DNA from: Flavobacteria bacterium BBFL7
GTDB lineage: Bacteria > Bacteroidota > Bacteroidia > Flavobacteriales > Flavobacteriaceae
DNA: 64,000 nt
Assembly (NCBI GenBank): GCA_000153385.1
Contig: CH672375.1
Location: forward strand, 168,352 to 232,351
Direction: 5' to 3'
Made by a program: the position numbers and the translations under genes. The number at the start of each line of letters is the position of its first letter. Within the stretch, counting starts at the first letter, position 1. Shown here piece by piece: positions 31,431 through 41,681 of this stretch. A model generated the notes under the pieces. The model had not been told where the DNA came from. It saw nothing but the letters and a program-made list of their open reading frames with translations, and searched no databases.

Positions 31431-33149
31431 ATGGGGAAAGATGTTCAAATCGTTTTTACATTGTTGATTTGCTTGTTGGTTTGTTCACAGGCCAGTAAAG
31501 CACAAGATGAAGAAAAAGATAAGAAGTCACCCGTCCAGGTGACCGGTAGTTTAGGCTTTTACTACGACTACTACTCCTACACGCAAGAAAACTATGCCAC
31601 TTTCAGGCCACGCTACCCAGAAAACCTTCTTAGGCTTAATGCTCAGATGAGTTTTCAATTCGGAAAACATTTCAGTATTCCTATAAGTGTTAATGTCACA
31701 AATCAAGATGTGCTTTATAATCTCCCTAGTGTACCAGAAGAAAGTGCATTAGATTATATTCAAAATCCTGCAAATAACATTAGTATCAATCCTAAATACA
31801 AATGGGCTCAAGGTTTTTTTGGCACACAAACTCCGTTATACACACCTTTAACGACAGGTGATATTCCCATATTTGGCGCTGGTTTAGAAATCAATCCAGG
31901 TAAATTTATACTATCTGCAGCCGTTGGAAAATCTCAACGTGCTATAGAACCAGATATATCATTAAATATTCCAGGTGCTTATGAGCAAAGTATCATCACT
32001 GCACGTATAGGAGTGGGAAAAATAGATGGCTCAAAGTTCACTTTTAATCTAGTAAGAGTAAGAGATCACAAAAACTCTGTATTATCTAATCCTATAGGAG
32101 TAGAACCTATTGAAGGGCTTACAATCTCTCCTTATGCAGAATTTAAAGTTTTTAAAAAACTAAACATCCGTACGGAGACTGCTGGATCTATATTCACCAA
32201 AGATCTCTTTAACAATGGTAGCATCGATGAAGAATACATAACAGCAGTAGAAGATTTTATTACCGTTAATGCAAGTACTACTGCAGATTTTTCTCATAAC
32301 TCACGCATAGACTGGAAAGGAGATAAATTTCAATTAGGTGGAGAAATTCAGTACATCGGGCCAGGTTTTTTACCTGTAGGTTATCGATTTGTAGAACGAG
32401 ACATTCTAGATTACAAACTCAATACTGGAATGAAGCTATTTAATAATAAGGTAAACTTTACAGGTAGTTTTGGGATCAGGACTAATAATTTAAATGATAC
32501 GAAGTTATCCTCGACAGAACGTATTATTTCAAACGCAAATTTATTTGCTCAAATAACTGAATCGTTTTCTATCAACCTCAATTACAGTAATTTTGGATTT
32601 AAGAATGATGCAAATTTATTAAATCAGCGCATTGAATTGGTAAATAACTCTATCACTATTTCTCCTTCCTACACCATTAAAAGTGAGAAATACATGCATC
32701 TATTTACGGGTAATATAGCACTCAATAGTTTTGAGCAATTTGATGTGGTAAATAACGCTTTCGCGAAAGCGGAAAACTCCACCTACTCTGTCAATTATAA
32801 CATGTCCTTTTTAAAAATGCCTCTTCAAATAGGTGTACAAGGTATATATCTTGAAAACCAATTGCCTACTGGAGATTTTACCATGTTAAACTATGGTGTA
32901 ATAGCTAGTTATAAGATGTTAGATAAAAAATTAACTCCATCGATAGGATTCAATTTTGCACATGTAGATGTACCAAGTTTTACTACAGACTATAGAAAAA
33001 ACTTAAACGTGAAGTTAGGCTATAAACTAACTAAAAAACTGCAATGTAAATTACAGTATCGCTATACAAACTTTAGATATGGTAACTCTAAACCTGGTGC
33101 AGCACTGGACCAAAACAGAGTTCAATTCTCTATTCAACAACGATTTTAA
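31431..33149 (+). CDS. Outer-membrane beta-barrel protein, first gene of a surface operon
   Basis: A 572-residue product from ATG 31431. An upstream GTG at 31404 would spoil the signal peptide MGKDVQIVFTLLICLLVCSQ and SKAQ. The mature protein is made of amphipathic strands throughout (for example KFILSAAVGKSQ, LNTGMKLFNNKVNFTGSFGI, QCKLQYRYTNFRYG). It ends FSIQQRF, with the terminal Phe expected for BAM-dependent insertion. No TonB box or plug is present, so it looks like a closed pore, anchor or export platform. It lies 11 bases before the gene for the ~2,140-residue protein, which it may present at the surface. No family is recognised. Confidence 0.78.
   Translation: MGKDVQIVFTLLICLLVCSQASKAQDEEKDKKSPVQVTGSLGFYYDYYSYTQENYATFRPRYPENLLRLNAQMSFQFGKHFSIPISVNVTNQDVLYNLPSVPEESALDYIQNPANNISINPKYKWAQGFFGTQTPLYTPLTTGDIPIFGAGLEINPGKFILSAAVGKSQRAIEPDISLNIPGAYEQSIITARIGVGKIDGSKFTFNLVRVRDHKNSVLSNPIGVEPIEGLTISPYAEFKVFKKLNIRTETAGSIFTKDLFNNGSIDEEYITAVEDFITVNASTTADFSHNSRIDWKGDKFQLGGEIQYIGPGFLPVGYRFVERDILDYKLNTGMKLFNNKVNFTGSFGIRTNNLNDTKLSSTERIISNANLFAQITESFSINLNYSNFGFKNDANLLNQRIELVNNSITISPSYTIKSEKYMHLFTGNIALNSFEQFDVVNNAFAKAENSTYSVNYNMSFLKMPLQIGVQGIYLENQLPTGDFTMLNYGVIASYKMLDKKLTPSIGFNFAHVDVPSFTTDYRKNLNVKLGYKLTKKLQCKLQYRYTNFRYGNSKPGAALDQNRVQFSIQQRF
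32756..32771. repeat. Iterated palindrome copy inside the barrel gene
   Basis: A perfect 16-base copy read as Ala-Phe-Ala-Lys-Ala in NNAFAKAENST, at what looks like a loop between two strands. Confidence 0.92.
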
Positions 33150-33160
33150 ATCACTTGATT

Positions 33161-36100
33161 ATGAAAAAGTTATTATTAATATTAGTTTTTGCAAGCGGTT
33201 GCCACTGGGCTCAAGCACAATTACAAGCTACACTCAATGTAGATTCAAATCCTACTCCAGAGTTAAGTGAATGGGTAAATCGCAATAATCTGGCAATATT
33301 GACGGTGACTAATCCTGTAGCCGGACTTACCATCGATTATCAGATCAAAGTAAGTCTTTTATTAGATGGTGATGTAAAATTGAGCACTGATCAATCTGTA
33401 CCATATATGAGTGCAGACTTTGGGACAGAAACATTCCTAGCCGATGAACTTATCCCTTATACAGCTGTACAATTTATAGATACTAAATTTAGAGATCAAG
33501 TATCACGTACTGGTATGTTACCACCAGGTTCTTATAGTTTTTGTGTTGAATTAATTGATCGTGAAGGACGTAGTTTAACTCAACCTGAGCAAATTTGTAG
33601 GCCGATGATTATCACAGATTATCAAATGCCAGAACTACTATCTCCAGTTGATGGAAAAATAATAGATCCTTTATTAATCAATAGTTTAATGTTTCAATGG
33701 ACACCACTAGTTCCTGTACCAGATGCTATGACAGGTATCACTTATCTTATTGCTGTAAGTGAAGTACAACCAGGACAAACACCAAGTCAAGCCTTTAGTG
33801 TTAACTACCCTATTATTGAGGAAGAAGTAACCATAGGAACACAATACGTATGGCCACTAGATATCCCAGCACCAGATGAAGATCAACAGTATGTATGGGG
33901 AATTAAACCTATGACCCGAGAAGGAAATACCTATAGAGCACAAAATAATGGTTTTGTAGATTATGGAGTGTTTACCGTACGTGGTAATAATGAAAATACT
34001 GATCAAGATGATAATCAAAGTAAAGATTTGAATCAAAATGATATAACCACTAGAACAAACGATTACAATTGTGGAGTTAACATCGTAGAACTAGGGAATA
34101 AAATGTATTTTACTAATAACGGTAGTGCCTCTTATCTAAGCTTAGAAGGTATTAGCCTAGCTCAAACTTACTATTGGTCAGAAGTTGTAGGTACTATAGA
34201 CCCAGCTCAATATCAGTTGATGACCACTATAGATTGGGGTTGTTCAAACCATTTAGACATCGTGAATTACAACACGTTAAGTGCTTCCCACGATTATAAT
34301 AACCCATCTGATTATGCTATTTCTAATACTTCAGAAGTAACCATAAAGATGCAATTAATACCTACCAACCCTACAGATCCTGCTTGTGAAATTGAAGTAG
34401 TGAAAAGAATAAAAAAAGTTATAAAAGATCAAGATGATCAAACTGATATACAAGTAACAGCTGGATCTAAAGACTGTGTGATACCTTCACAATCAGATTT
34501 TGAAAATATTGTAAACTTTATAAATACCTCTCCAGGTAATCCTCTCTCTATTGCCATAGCTGATGTTCAGGCTTTTACGACCTCACTAAGAGCTGAAGTA
34601 GCTCAAGGCGGAAGCCTTACAGATGTAAGTACCAGTCTAATCGTAGATTATGGTGGTAATCATAGTCTAGAATCAGAAGGCGACGGAAATGATATAGTTT
34701 TAGATCATACCTATGACTTTATCTGTAAGGCCGGAACAGACGTGCCTCAAAAAATCTGTCTTACCTATAAAATATATCGTTCTATAAATGGGGAAGTAAC
34801 TTTTTGCGAACAAACTTATTGTCTTGAATTACCAGCTGAAACAATTGCAGCCATCGATAATTTAGAAGAGCCAGGAACAAATGACGATGTTAAAAATGGT
34901 GATGATTCCTGTACATGTTTAGATGAAAGTCCTATTATAGTTCCAGATCTTACCATGGACTATACCGCAAATGGAGCTGGCACAGAACATACACTTACCA
35001 TTCCTGATTCTCCTGCTACACTACAATCCATTATAGACTGCATGGCTAGTCAAGAACAATTTGAAGGTATGGAGAACATGGATGGACATCCAGAATATAA
35101 CTTTCAAGAAAGCTTTTTTACAGGTACCGTTACTCATCAATGGCATATACCTGATGCCATGAATGACCCCAATAATTCTCATATATTTACGGTTTTAGAA
35201 GATACTGACGAACCTCTACCTGAATTTGTCACGGTCACCTTCCATATCACAAATACCAATGCAGGAATCGATTGTTATTTTACTCAAGATGTACCTGTAC
35301 CACATGATGCTTACAATGCAATAAACGGAACTGAAGAATGTGAGTGCGATGTAGAAACTACTGCACCTGAGCTAGTGCTTTTACGACCTCAACCTACTGA
35401 AGAACCTATGCAAATTTCTCTAGGTGGCGTGATAGCGTATAGAGATCACTTAATGAATTGTAACAGTAATTATAGTCTTGCTACACATAGTATGGAAGTA
35501 ACCCTGAATTGGGCTCCAGATGTAGAGGAAAGCTCTGTAAGCAGTGGTCCATTTGTACATGACTATTCTGCAGAAAATCCTATACCAGAGCAAATTTGTG
35601 CTACATTCACAATTACACCTTTATTTCCATCTAGCGATGGTCAAGCTTGTACAACCGTAGTTTGTGTAGACGTTCCTGAAGAATGGTTAGCGCTAAATGA
35701 AGTTACAGAAGGTGATGGAGAACTGGATGCTGGTGATTCCATTTTTGCAGGAGAACACGTTGAAGGATTAGGTGAATTTGAAATCATTGTAGATACTATT
35801 GATGACGAAGCTCCATTTACCGGTACTGGTGTAACTTATGTTCCTTGGTTACTAGCAAATATAGCAGTAGAATTTACAGACATTACGGTAGATGATGATG
35901 GAAATTTAGTTACTGGCGAAATTACAGCTGTTATGTCCGATGATGCTCCAGCGATCTCTTATGGTTGCGTAGGTATGGGACATGATGACGCTGGTGATAT
36001 TCAAGAATGGCTTACTACAGATGGACAAATTGTAGATTACAATCCAGCGATTCCGTTTTTACCGCCATTAGAAGCACCTTTTGGGATCACTTTTGACAGT

Positions 36101-39100
36101 GGTGATGTGATTGCTGTAAGTCAGATGGTTTTTAAACCTACTAAATCAGAATTTAACTTATTAGCGATCAAACAGTTTGAACCTGATGTGAATCCAGATC
36201 AGGTATTAGGTTTTAAAGCCTGTGATACAGACTTTCATCCAGCGGCGCCAGTATGGCCACCAGAACGATTAGAGCTATTAGAAGATATCACACTAGGTAA
36301 TGTAAATAATAAAATCACTTTCACTTTTAAAGCACCAGTTCCCGGAACTAGTCCAGGATGTTTTATAGAATGGGGCGAGCTAGGAATAACAAACTATGCA
36401 GTTGAAATAGATGTAGACTTTACTAGAGAATGGTTAGTACCTGTTGATGAAGTAGATGGAACAGAAAAATCTACAGCAAACTTTATAGGAATGGGAACTG
36501 CCTGGGATGGTATTGTATTGATAGGTAATCTAGAAGAATCCATTATAGCAGCAACCATTCCTAATCCAGATGATGGAACACCTACAGATACAGGAGCTCA
36601 CGACTTCATCATCCTAGCAGATGAGATTTCTATGGACATGGCAGATACTATGAACACACCAGGAATTACCTTTCCTCCTATTTATACAGGGGAAACTACA
36701 AATTTGTTCAGAGGATTTTATATGGATGAATTAACCGTGAAATTCTCACCTAATAAAATGAATACACCTGGAGGCGATCCTATAGAAGTAAGTATTAATG
36801 ACATGATCATTGATAATACTGGTCTTACCTTAACTGCTGAAGTTGAAAATCTGATTGCTTTTGGCGGTGCAGAGGTTGCAGATATGGTAGCAAGTGTAGA
36901 TCGTGTCTATTTAGAAATCTTATCCAGTAATTTTGTGGAAGCTGGTGTTGAAGGGCGCATTGCCATTCCAGTTAATGAAGGAAATGGACTGGATAACTCA
37001 CTGGCTTATACGGCCTTATTTAATAATCCATTGGATCCTTCATTGAATAATAACTTTCAAATCATTTTAGAACCAGATCAGCCTATACAGAATGATCTTT
37101 TTGGTGGTGGACAGTTCACATTAAATGATACATCAAATCTCTCAGGATATTTTGATAAGGATAAAAAAACCTTTACCATGGACCTTAATGGTGATTTTGC
37201 TTGGGAAGATGCTACGGTAGGTCCTGTAGATCAAATTAATATGAAATTAAGTTTTGAAGGATTAGGGTTTGATTATGACAGTAGCCTTGCTTCTAATAAA
37301 TTAACTTTTGATGAAGGGAATTGGGCATTTGCTAGTCCACAGAAAAAAGTTGCAAACTTTCCAGTTACTATTGAAGAAATAGAATTCAATCAGATGCCTA
37401 CAACTGGTAATCAACTACTACATGGTAAGCTTAATTTTGATGTTATTTTTAATCTTTCTTCAAAAATAGGAGGCCGCTCTACATTAGGTATAGAAGGCGC
37501 TATAGCCGACACAAAAATGAGTGGTGGTAAAACTTTTGATCCAGAATTAATAGGAGTTGTAGTAGACTCTATAAGTGTTACTGCAGATCTAGCTGCTGTT
37601 AAAATTAATGGCGCTATAGGGTTCAGAGATAATCATCCTACATATGGTAATGGCTTTATAGGCACATTAGAGGCAGAATTTAAAGCTGGAGGAATTAAAG
37701 TAGGTGCCCTAGCAGAATTTGGCAATACTACTTATAATCATACCAGTCCATATCGATACTGGCGTGTTGAAGCTGGGGCTACTTTTCCAGCTCCAGGAAT
37801 TACATTTTTACCAGGAGTTGCTTTCAGAGGTTTCGGTGGTGGAGCGTTTAAAAATATGATTGCAACACCTGATGGCAGTGATTTTATCTTCACTCCACAA
37901 TATGATGAGCTAGGTTTCAGAGCCAATGCAGTGATTGCTACAACGCCTAAAGAAGAAACGTTTAATGCAGATGTTGGTTTACTAGCAGCATTCTCGGGTA
38001 GCGGTGGTATGACTAACATCGCTTTTACCGGAGACTTTTTTGTAGGTGCTAAACTATCTGACCGTAGTAAAGCAAAAATAGATGGCGATGTTGGTGTCAG
38101 CTACAATTTTCCAGATAAACGTTTTATAATGAGTGCTAGCGTAAATGTTAACGCGCCACCTATAACCACTCCTAGCCCTGTAAACCTTATACTAGATATC
38201 GATGGGAAGAAAAATGAATGGTTCTTCAAATTTGGCGAGCCAGATAATTTAAATAATGTTGATATCAGCAATATCTCGTTATATGAATACCTCATGTTTG
38301 GTAACAAGATACCTTTCCCAGGTGGATTTACTACAACCTTTAAAGATAATTATTATAGCGCAGTAGGTAACTATCCATATGCTGGTTCTACCGGTACAGG
38401 TGGCGTGGGCAGTAACACAGAACAAGGTAAAGGATTTGCGATGGGTATAGGTTTTATGTTTGATGAAAATGGAGAATATAATATTTCAAACTTCGGTAGT
38501 GGAGAAAAGAAACATGTTTTGGGATGGGATCTTGCCGCTGGGGCAGAATTACATCTTTCATACATGCAATATGTAGGGTCTTGTGGTGGATACACACCAT
38601 TAGGGATCAATGGCTACCGTGCTAAAGGTGGTTTAGGTATGTATGGAACCGCCAGTGCAAAAGTGACTAGATTTAGAAAAAATGGTAGTACTAAATGGAA
38701 TATCAATTTAGCTTCTATCAAAGCAGGTGCATGGATTACAGGAGAGTTTCCTAAGCCAGTTTATGCAGCTGGAGCTGTTGAAGGAGAAGTAGGATTATTT
38801 GATGACTTGATCTCATTCGATTTTTATCAAGCATTTGAGTATGGTACCTATTGTAATAATGGAGGAGCTAGCTCTGGTGCGGCGGTAACTCAAGGAGATG
38901 CTGCCGCAGACCAACAAAATGCATTAATCACCTATGTTAAAGCAAGTCCTAGTGCAGAGTTTCCATTAGACCAACCCGTGATTGCAAAATTTGGACTGAC
39001 ACCTGATGAGGTTTTTGATGTTAGTGAACAACAAGCTAATGGTACGGTTAAAATGCGAACTTTTAAAATGGTAAAAACCCAATCATTAAAAATTGAGAAT

Positions 39101-39586
39101 GAAACGACAGGAGCCTGGGAATTTGTAAATATATCAGAATCTCAAAATAATTTAGGTGAGTATCTATATGTAACCCATGCGACTGGTCTATCTGCTAGTG
39201 CAGCTGTAGTAGCTTTGCCTCCAGCGCCCACTTTTGGATTATTAGGAATTGCGGCACCAGCGACCACTTACACTTCATCACCATCAATGGGAATCTCAGG
39301 TGTATCACCTATGACCGCAATGGCAGGACCTAGTATGTTAACATCTTATCCAGTTACACCTAGTAGTGATTATGATGATTTACCACCAGATCAGGATCCG
39401 GTTTTAAATGACTTACTGGATGACCGCAGGTATAAATTTACGGTAACCGCTACCTTAAAAGAGTATGTAAATAATAGTTGGGTAAACGCGGTTCAAAATA
39501 ATGGCACTCCTGTTAATCAAACTATTACTAAGCTATTCAGTACAGGTCCCATGACTGCTGTATCTGCCGGAGCCGCAACATTTTAA
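33161..39586 (+). CDS. Giant secreted multi-domain protein (2,141 residues; TANFOR-like)
   Basis: From ATG 33161 (a TTG at 33155 is less likely) the protein has a signal peptide ending WAQAQ. Next is an N-terminal beta-domain (ATLNVDSNPTPELSEWVNRN) that I associate with flavobacterial TANFOR proteins, then an MG/FN3-like domain (LMFQWTPLVPVPDAMTGITY). Several segments are separated by Cys-x-Cys elements (SCTCLDES, ECECDVET). The middle is Asp-rich, and a long glycine-rich beta region (GTLEAEFKAGGIKVGALAEF and beyond) leads to a terminal YKFTVTATLKEYVNN domain. I see no type IX secretion tail and no enzyme motif. It is probably a filament- or scaffold-like surface protein; the function is unknown. 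Confidence 0.75.
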   Translation: MKKLLLILVFASGCHWAQAQLQATLNVDSNPTPELSEWVNRNNLAILTVTNPVAGLTIDYQIKVSLLLDGDVKLSTDQSVPYMSADFGTETFLADELIPYTAVQFIDTKFRDQVSRTGMLPPGSYSFCVELIDREGRSLTQPEQICRPMIITDYQMPELLSPVDGKIIDPLLINSLMFQWTPLVPVPDAMTGITYLIAVSEVQPGQTPSQAFSVNYPIIEEEVTIGTQYVWPLDIPAPDEDQQYVWGIKPMTREGNTYRAQNNGFVDYGVFTVRGNNENTDQDDNQSKDLNQNDITTRTNDYNCGVNIVELGNKMYFTNNGSASYLSLEGISLAQTYYWSEVVGTIDPAQYQLMTTIDWGCSNHLDIVNYNTLSASHDYNNPSDYAISNTSEVTIKMQLIPTNPTDPACEIEVVKRIKKVIKDQDDQTDIQVTAGSKDCVIPSQSDFENIVNFINTSPGNPLSIAIADVQAFTTSLRAEVAQGGSLTDVSTSLIVDYGGNHSLESEGDGNDIVLDHTYDFICKAGTDVPQKICLTYKIYRSINGEVTFCEQTYCLELPAETIAAIDNLEEPGTNDDVKNGDDSCTCLDESPIIVPDLTMDYTANGAGTEHTLTIPDSPATLQSIIDCMASQEQFEGMENMDGHPEYNFQESFFTGTVTHQWHIPDAMNDPNNSHIFTVLEDTDEPLPEFVTVTFHITNTNAGIDCYFTQDVPVPHDAYNAINGTEECECDVETTAPELVLLRPQPTEEPMQISLGGVIAYRDHLMNCNSNYSLATHSMEVTLNWAPDVEESSVSSGPFVHDYSAENPIPEQICATFTITPLFPSSDGQACTTVVCVDVPEEWLALNEVTEGDGELDAGDSIFAGEHVEGLGEFEIIVDTIDDEAPFTGTGVTYVPWLLANIAVEFTDITVDDDGNLVTGEITAVMSDDAPAISYGCVGMGHDDAGDIQEWLTTDGQIVDYNPAIPFLPPLEAPFGITFDSGDVIAVSQMVFKPTKSEFNLLAIKQFEPDVNPDQVLGFKACDTDFHPAAPVWPPERLELLEDITLGNVNNKITFTFKAPVPGTSPGCFIEWGELGITNYAVEIDVDFTREWLVPVDEVDGTEKSTANFIGMGTAWDGIVLIGNLEESIIAATIPNPDDGTPTDTGAHDFIILADEISMDMADTMNTPGITFPPIYTGETTNLFRGFYMDELTVKFSPNKMNTPGGDPIEVSINDMIIDNTGLTLTAEVENLIAFGGAEVADMVASVDRVYLEILSSNFVEAGVEGRIAIPVNEGNGLDNSLAYTALFNNPLDPSLNNNFQIILEPDQPIQNDLFGGGQFTLNDTSNLSGYFDKDKKTFTMDLNGDFAWEDATVGPVDQINMKLSFEGLGFDYDSSLASNKLTFDEGNWAFASPQKKVANFPVTIEEIEFNQMPTTGNQLLHGKLNFDVIFNLSSKIGGRSTLGIEGAIADTKMSGGKTFDPELIGVVVDSISVTADLAAVKINGAIGFRDNHPTYGNGFIGTLEAEFKAGGIKVGALAEFGNTTYNHTSPYRYWRVEAGATFPAPGITFLPGVAFRGFGGGAFKNMIATPDGSDFIFTPQYDELGFRANAVIATTPKEETFNADVGLLAAFSGSGGMTNIAFTGDFFVGAKLSDRSKAKIDGDVGVSYNFPDKRFIMSASVNVNAPPITTPSPVNLILDIDGKKNEWFFKFGEPDNLNNVDISNISLYEYLMFGNKIPFPGGFTTTFKDNYYSAVGNYPYAGSTGTGGVGSNTEQGKGFAMGIGFMFDENGEYNISNFGSGEKKHVLGWDLAAGAELHLSYMQYVGSCGGYTPLGINGYRAKGGLGMYGTASAKVTRFRKNGSTKWNINLASIKAGAWITGEFPKPVYAAGAVEGEVGLFDDLISFDFYQAFEYGTYCNNGGASSGAAVTQGDAAADQQNALITYVKASPSAEFPLDQPVIAKFGLTPDEVFDVSEQQANGTVKMRTFKMVKTQSLKIENETTGAWEFVNISESQNNLGEYLYVTHATGLSASAAVVALPPAPTFGLLGIAAPATTYTSSPSMGISGVSPMTAMAGPSMLTSYPVTPSSDYDDLPPDQDPVLNDLLDDRRYKFTVTATLKEYVNNSWVNAVQNNGTPVNQTITKLFSTGPMTAVSAGAATF

Positions 39587-39595
39587 ATAAGAAGC

Positions 39596-41665
39596 ATGAA
39601 AAATTTTCAACCCATTATATTCATAAGTTTTTTGTTTTTAGGTCTCGCTTTCGCGAAAGCGCAACAAGAACCAATTACCATTATTAAAACAAAAGGTAGA
39701 TTCATTAACAACAGTGTAGAATTACGATTTTTCCCAGATCGTAAAAGCACCATGAGTCTAGCTTTTAAAGATGGTTTAATAATAGAGAGATCCACTGGAA
39801 CCGCCAGTGAATTTAAAGAAATAGGACGCACCATTCCATATGATGAAAGAGAATGGCAAGAAGCCATAAAGGCGGCGCCTACTGAAGATGCAAGAAATGA
39901 AATTGAACTAGCACAAGACTTCTATTTAGAATTGTCAAAAGATCAAGGTGGCTCATTGAGTTTTAAAGATGGAATAGGTGAACTTAAAAATCAAAAGGCA
40001 GCAGAAGATTTTCAGCTTATGATTTCCTTACTTACCGCTATAAAAAATGCTGAAGCAGCAAAAGGATTAGGTTTCTCTTATATAGATAACACAATAGAGA
40101 ATGGAGTCAACTATTCATATCGTGTGAGACTGGCAGCTACTTCTTCTACTTATAAAATCGAATCGACCGTATTCGATATAAAAGCGACAACACAAGGTAA
40201 TGTACTTAAAAATAAAGTTTTTGTAAAAACCGGTGATACTGAACTAGGCTTTGTTTGGAATGACCATCCAGATCTAAGCGGTGTGGATGTAGAAAGAACT
40301 GTTAACGGAAAAAATGTAAAATTAAACAATGCCCCTATTTATGCGATAAGAGGTAGTTCTTATGATGGTCCAAAACGCACCGGATTTAATGAAGATAGTT
40401 TAGTTAACTATCAGAAATATACTTATCGATTTTATGCGCAAACCTTATTTGGAGAACGTGTACAATTTGCAGAAGTCACTGCTATGCCTCGCGATAGAAC
40501 GCCTCCACAACAACCATTTTTAAAACAACCTCAACATGCAAAGCCAGATGAGGTACACATAGAATGGGAAATGAAGGCGCCTATTGAAAGTGATTTAAAG
40601 GGTTTTGCTATTTCAAGATCTGAAAAGAATAATGGTGAATTCCGCTTATTACATGATAAGGTTTTACCATCTAGTGCTCGCACATTTATAGATAAGAGTT
40701 TTCTCTTAGGTAAGACTAATTATTATCTTGTTCAAGCGGTTGATACTGCAAACAATGTCAGTTCATCATTTCCAGTCGCAGTAACTTTAATAGATAGCAT
40801 TCCTCCTTCTCAACCTATTTTTATCAAAGGAAAAATTGATAGTACGGGAATAGTTACAGTAGAAATTAAAAAGAATCCAGAAAGTGATTTAATGGGATAT
40901 CGATTATATCGATCTAATGCTAGCGAGCATGAATTCTCTGCAATTAAAGAAAGTTTTATATCAGTGGATAGTATCGATAGTAAGGTGAAAACCGTTTACC
41001 TCGACACTGTGACATTAAAATCTTTAACACCATACATCTATTATAAAGTTGAGGCATTAGATTTTAACCACAACACCTCTAAATTTTCAGAAATATTAAA
41101 GGTAAAAAGACCAGATAAAATTGCACCAACCACACCAGTATTTAAAAAAATAAAATCTACACAAGATTATATAGAAATGAACTTTTCACTTAGCAAAAGT
41201 ATTGATGTAAAGGAGCAAGTTTTATATCGTAAAACAGATTTAAAAGCAGCATGGGAAAGATATGAGACACTTGATGAAGGACAACAGTCCTTTATAGATA
41301 AAAAAGTTAAAAAAGGTACCGTTTATTATTATAGCCTTAGAGCAATTGACGAAAGTAATAATGCCTCTAAATATGCAATTCCTGTACAAGGAAAAACATT
41401 TGACACTGGCGTGAGACCACCAGTAGAAAATCTAAAAGCAATTTCTCAAAATGGCAAGGTAATGTTAACATGGAACTACAAACAGAAAACTGAGGACACT
41501 TATTTTGTAGTTTACAAAAAGAATCGACAAGGTCAATTTGTTCAACATGGTAGGAGTTTAGAATTACGCTTTAGCGAAAGCGAAACCAAAAATAGCATCT
41601 ATGCCATTAAAGTCTTTACTACTGACGGTGGGCAGTCTAAATTAAGTAAAGAAGTAAGTATTTAA
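39596..41665 (+). CDS. Secreted fibronectin-III-like repeat protein
   Basis: A 689-residue protein with a signal peptide whose end, LAFAKAQQ, is written by the iterated palindrome. At least four fibronectin-III-like modules follow, each with a Trp/Tyr core and strands such as DEVHIEWEMKAPIESDLKGF, TNYYLVQAVDTANNVSSSFP, YYKVEALDFNHNTSKFSEIL and YYSLRAIDESNNASKYAI. Such repeats mediate protein or polysaccharide contact outside the cell. It starts nine bases after the giant gene and precedes the sensor kinase by 16 bases. It probably acts with the giant protein at the surface. Confidence 0.8.
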   Translation: MKNFQPIIFISFLFLGLAFAKAQQEPITIIKTKGRFINNSVELRFFPDRKSTMSLAFKDGLIIERSTGTASEFKEIGRTIPYDEREWQEAIKAAPTEDARNEIELAQDFYLELSKDQGGSLSFKDGIGELKNQKAAEDFQLMISLLTAIKNAEAAKGLGFSYIDNTIENGVNYSYRVRLAATSSTYKIESTVFDIKATTQGNVLKNKVFVKTGDTELGFVWNDHPDLSGVDVERTVNGKNVKLNNAPIYAIRGSSYDGPKRTGFNEDSLVNYQKYTYRFYAQTLFGERVQFAEVTAMPRDRTPPQQPFLKQPQHAKPDEVHIEWEMKAPIESDLKGFAISRSEKNNGEFRLLHDKVLPSSARTFIDKSFLLGKTNYYLVQAVDTANNVSSSFPVAVTLIDSIPPSQPIFIKGKIDSTGIVTVEIKKNPESDLMGYRLYRSNASEHEFSAIKESFISVDSIDSKVKTVYLDTVTLKSLTPYIYYKVEALDFNHNTSKFSEILKVKRPDKIAPTTPVFKKIKSTQDYIEMNFSLSKSIDVKEQVLYRKTDLKAAWERYETLDEGQQSFIDKKVKKGTVYYYSLRAIDESNNASKYAIPVQGKTFDTGVRPPVENLKAISQNGKVMLTWNYKQKTEDTYFVVYKKNRQGQFVQHGRSLELRFSESETKNSIYAIKVFTTDGGQSKLSKEVSI
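39646..39661. repeat. Iterated palindrome copy in a signal peptide
   Basis: A perfect 16-base copy encoding the AFAKA just before the likely cleavage site of the fibronectin-III-like protein, residues ~18-22. Confidence 0.92.
41567..41582. repeat. Variant palindrome (one mismatch) near the end of the FN3-like gene
   Basis: CGCTTTAGCGAAAGCG differs from the consensus at one central base. It is read as Arg-Phe-Ser-Glu-Ser, the third possible frame of the element. Confidence 0.8.
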
Positions 41666-41681
41666 TAGTATTTTAGTCACA

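Noticed and set aside
37738-38610. Three minus-strand frames within the giant surface protein gene
   Set aside because: They are opposite-strand shadows; the plus-strand frame is continuous for 2,141 codons.
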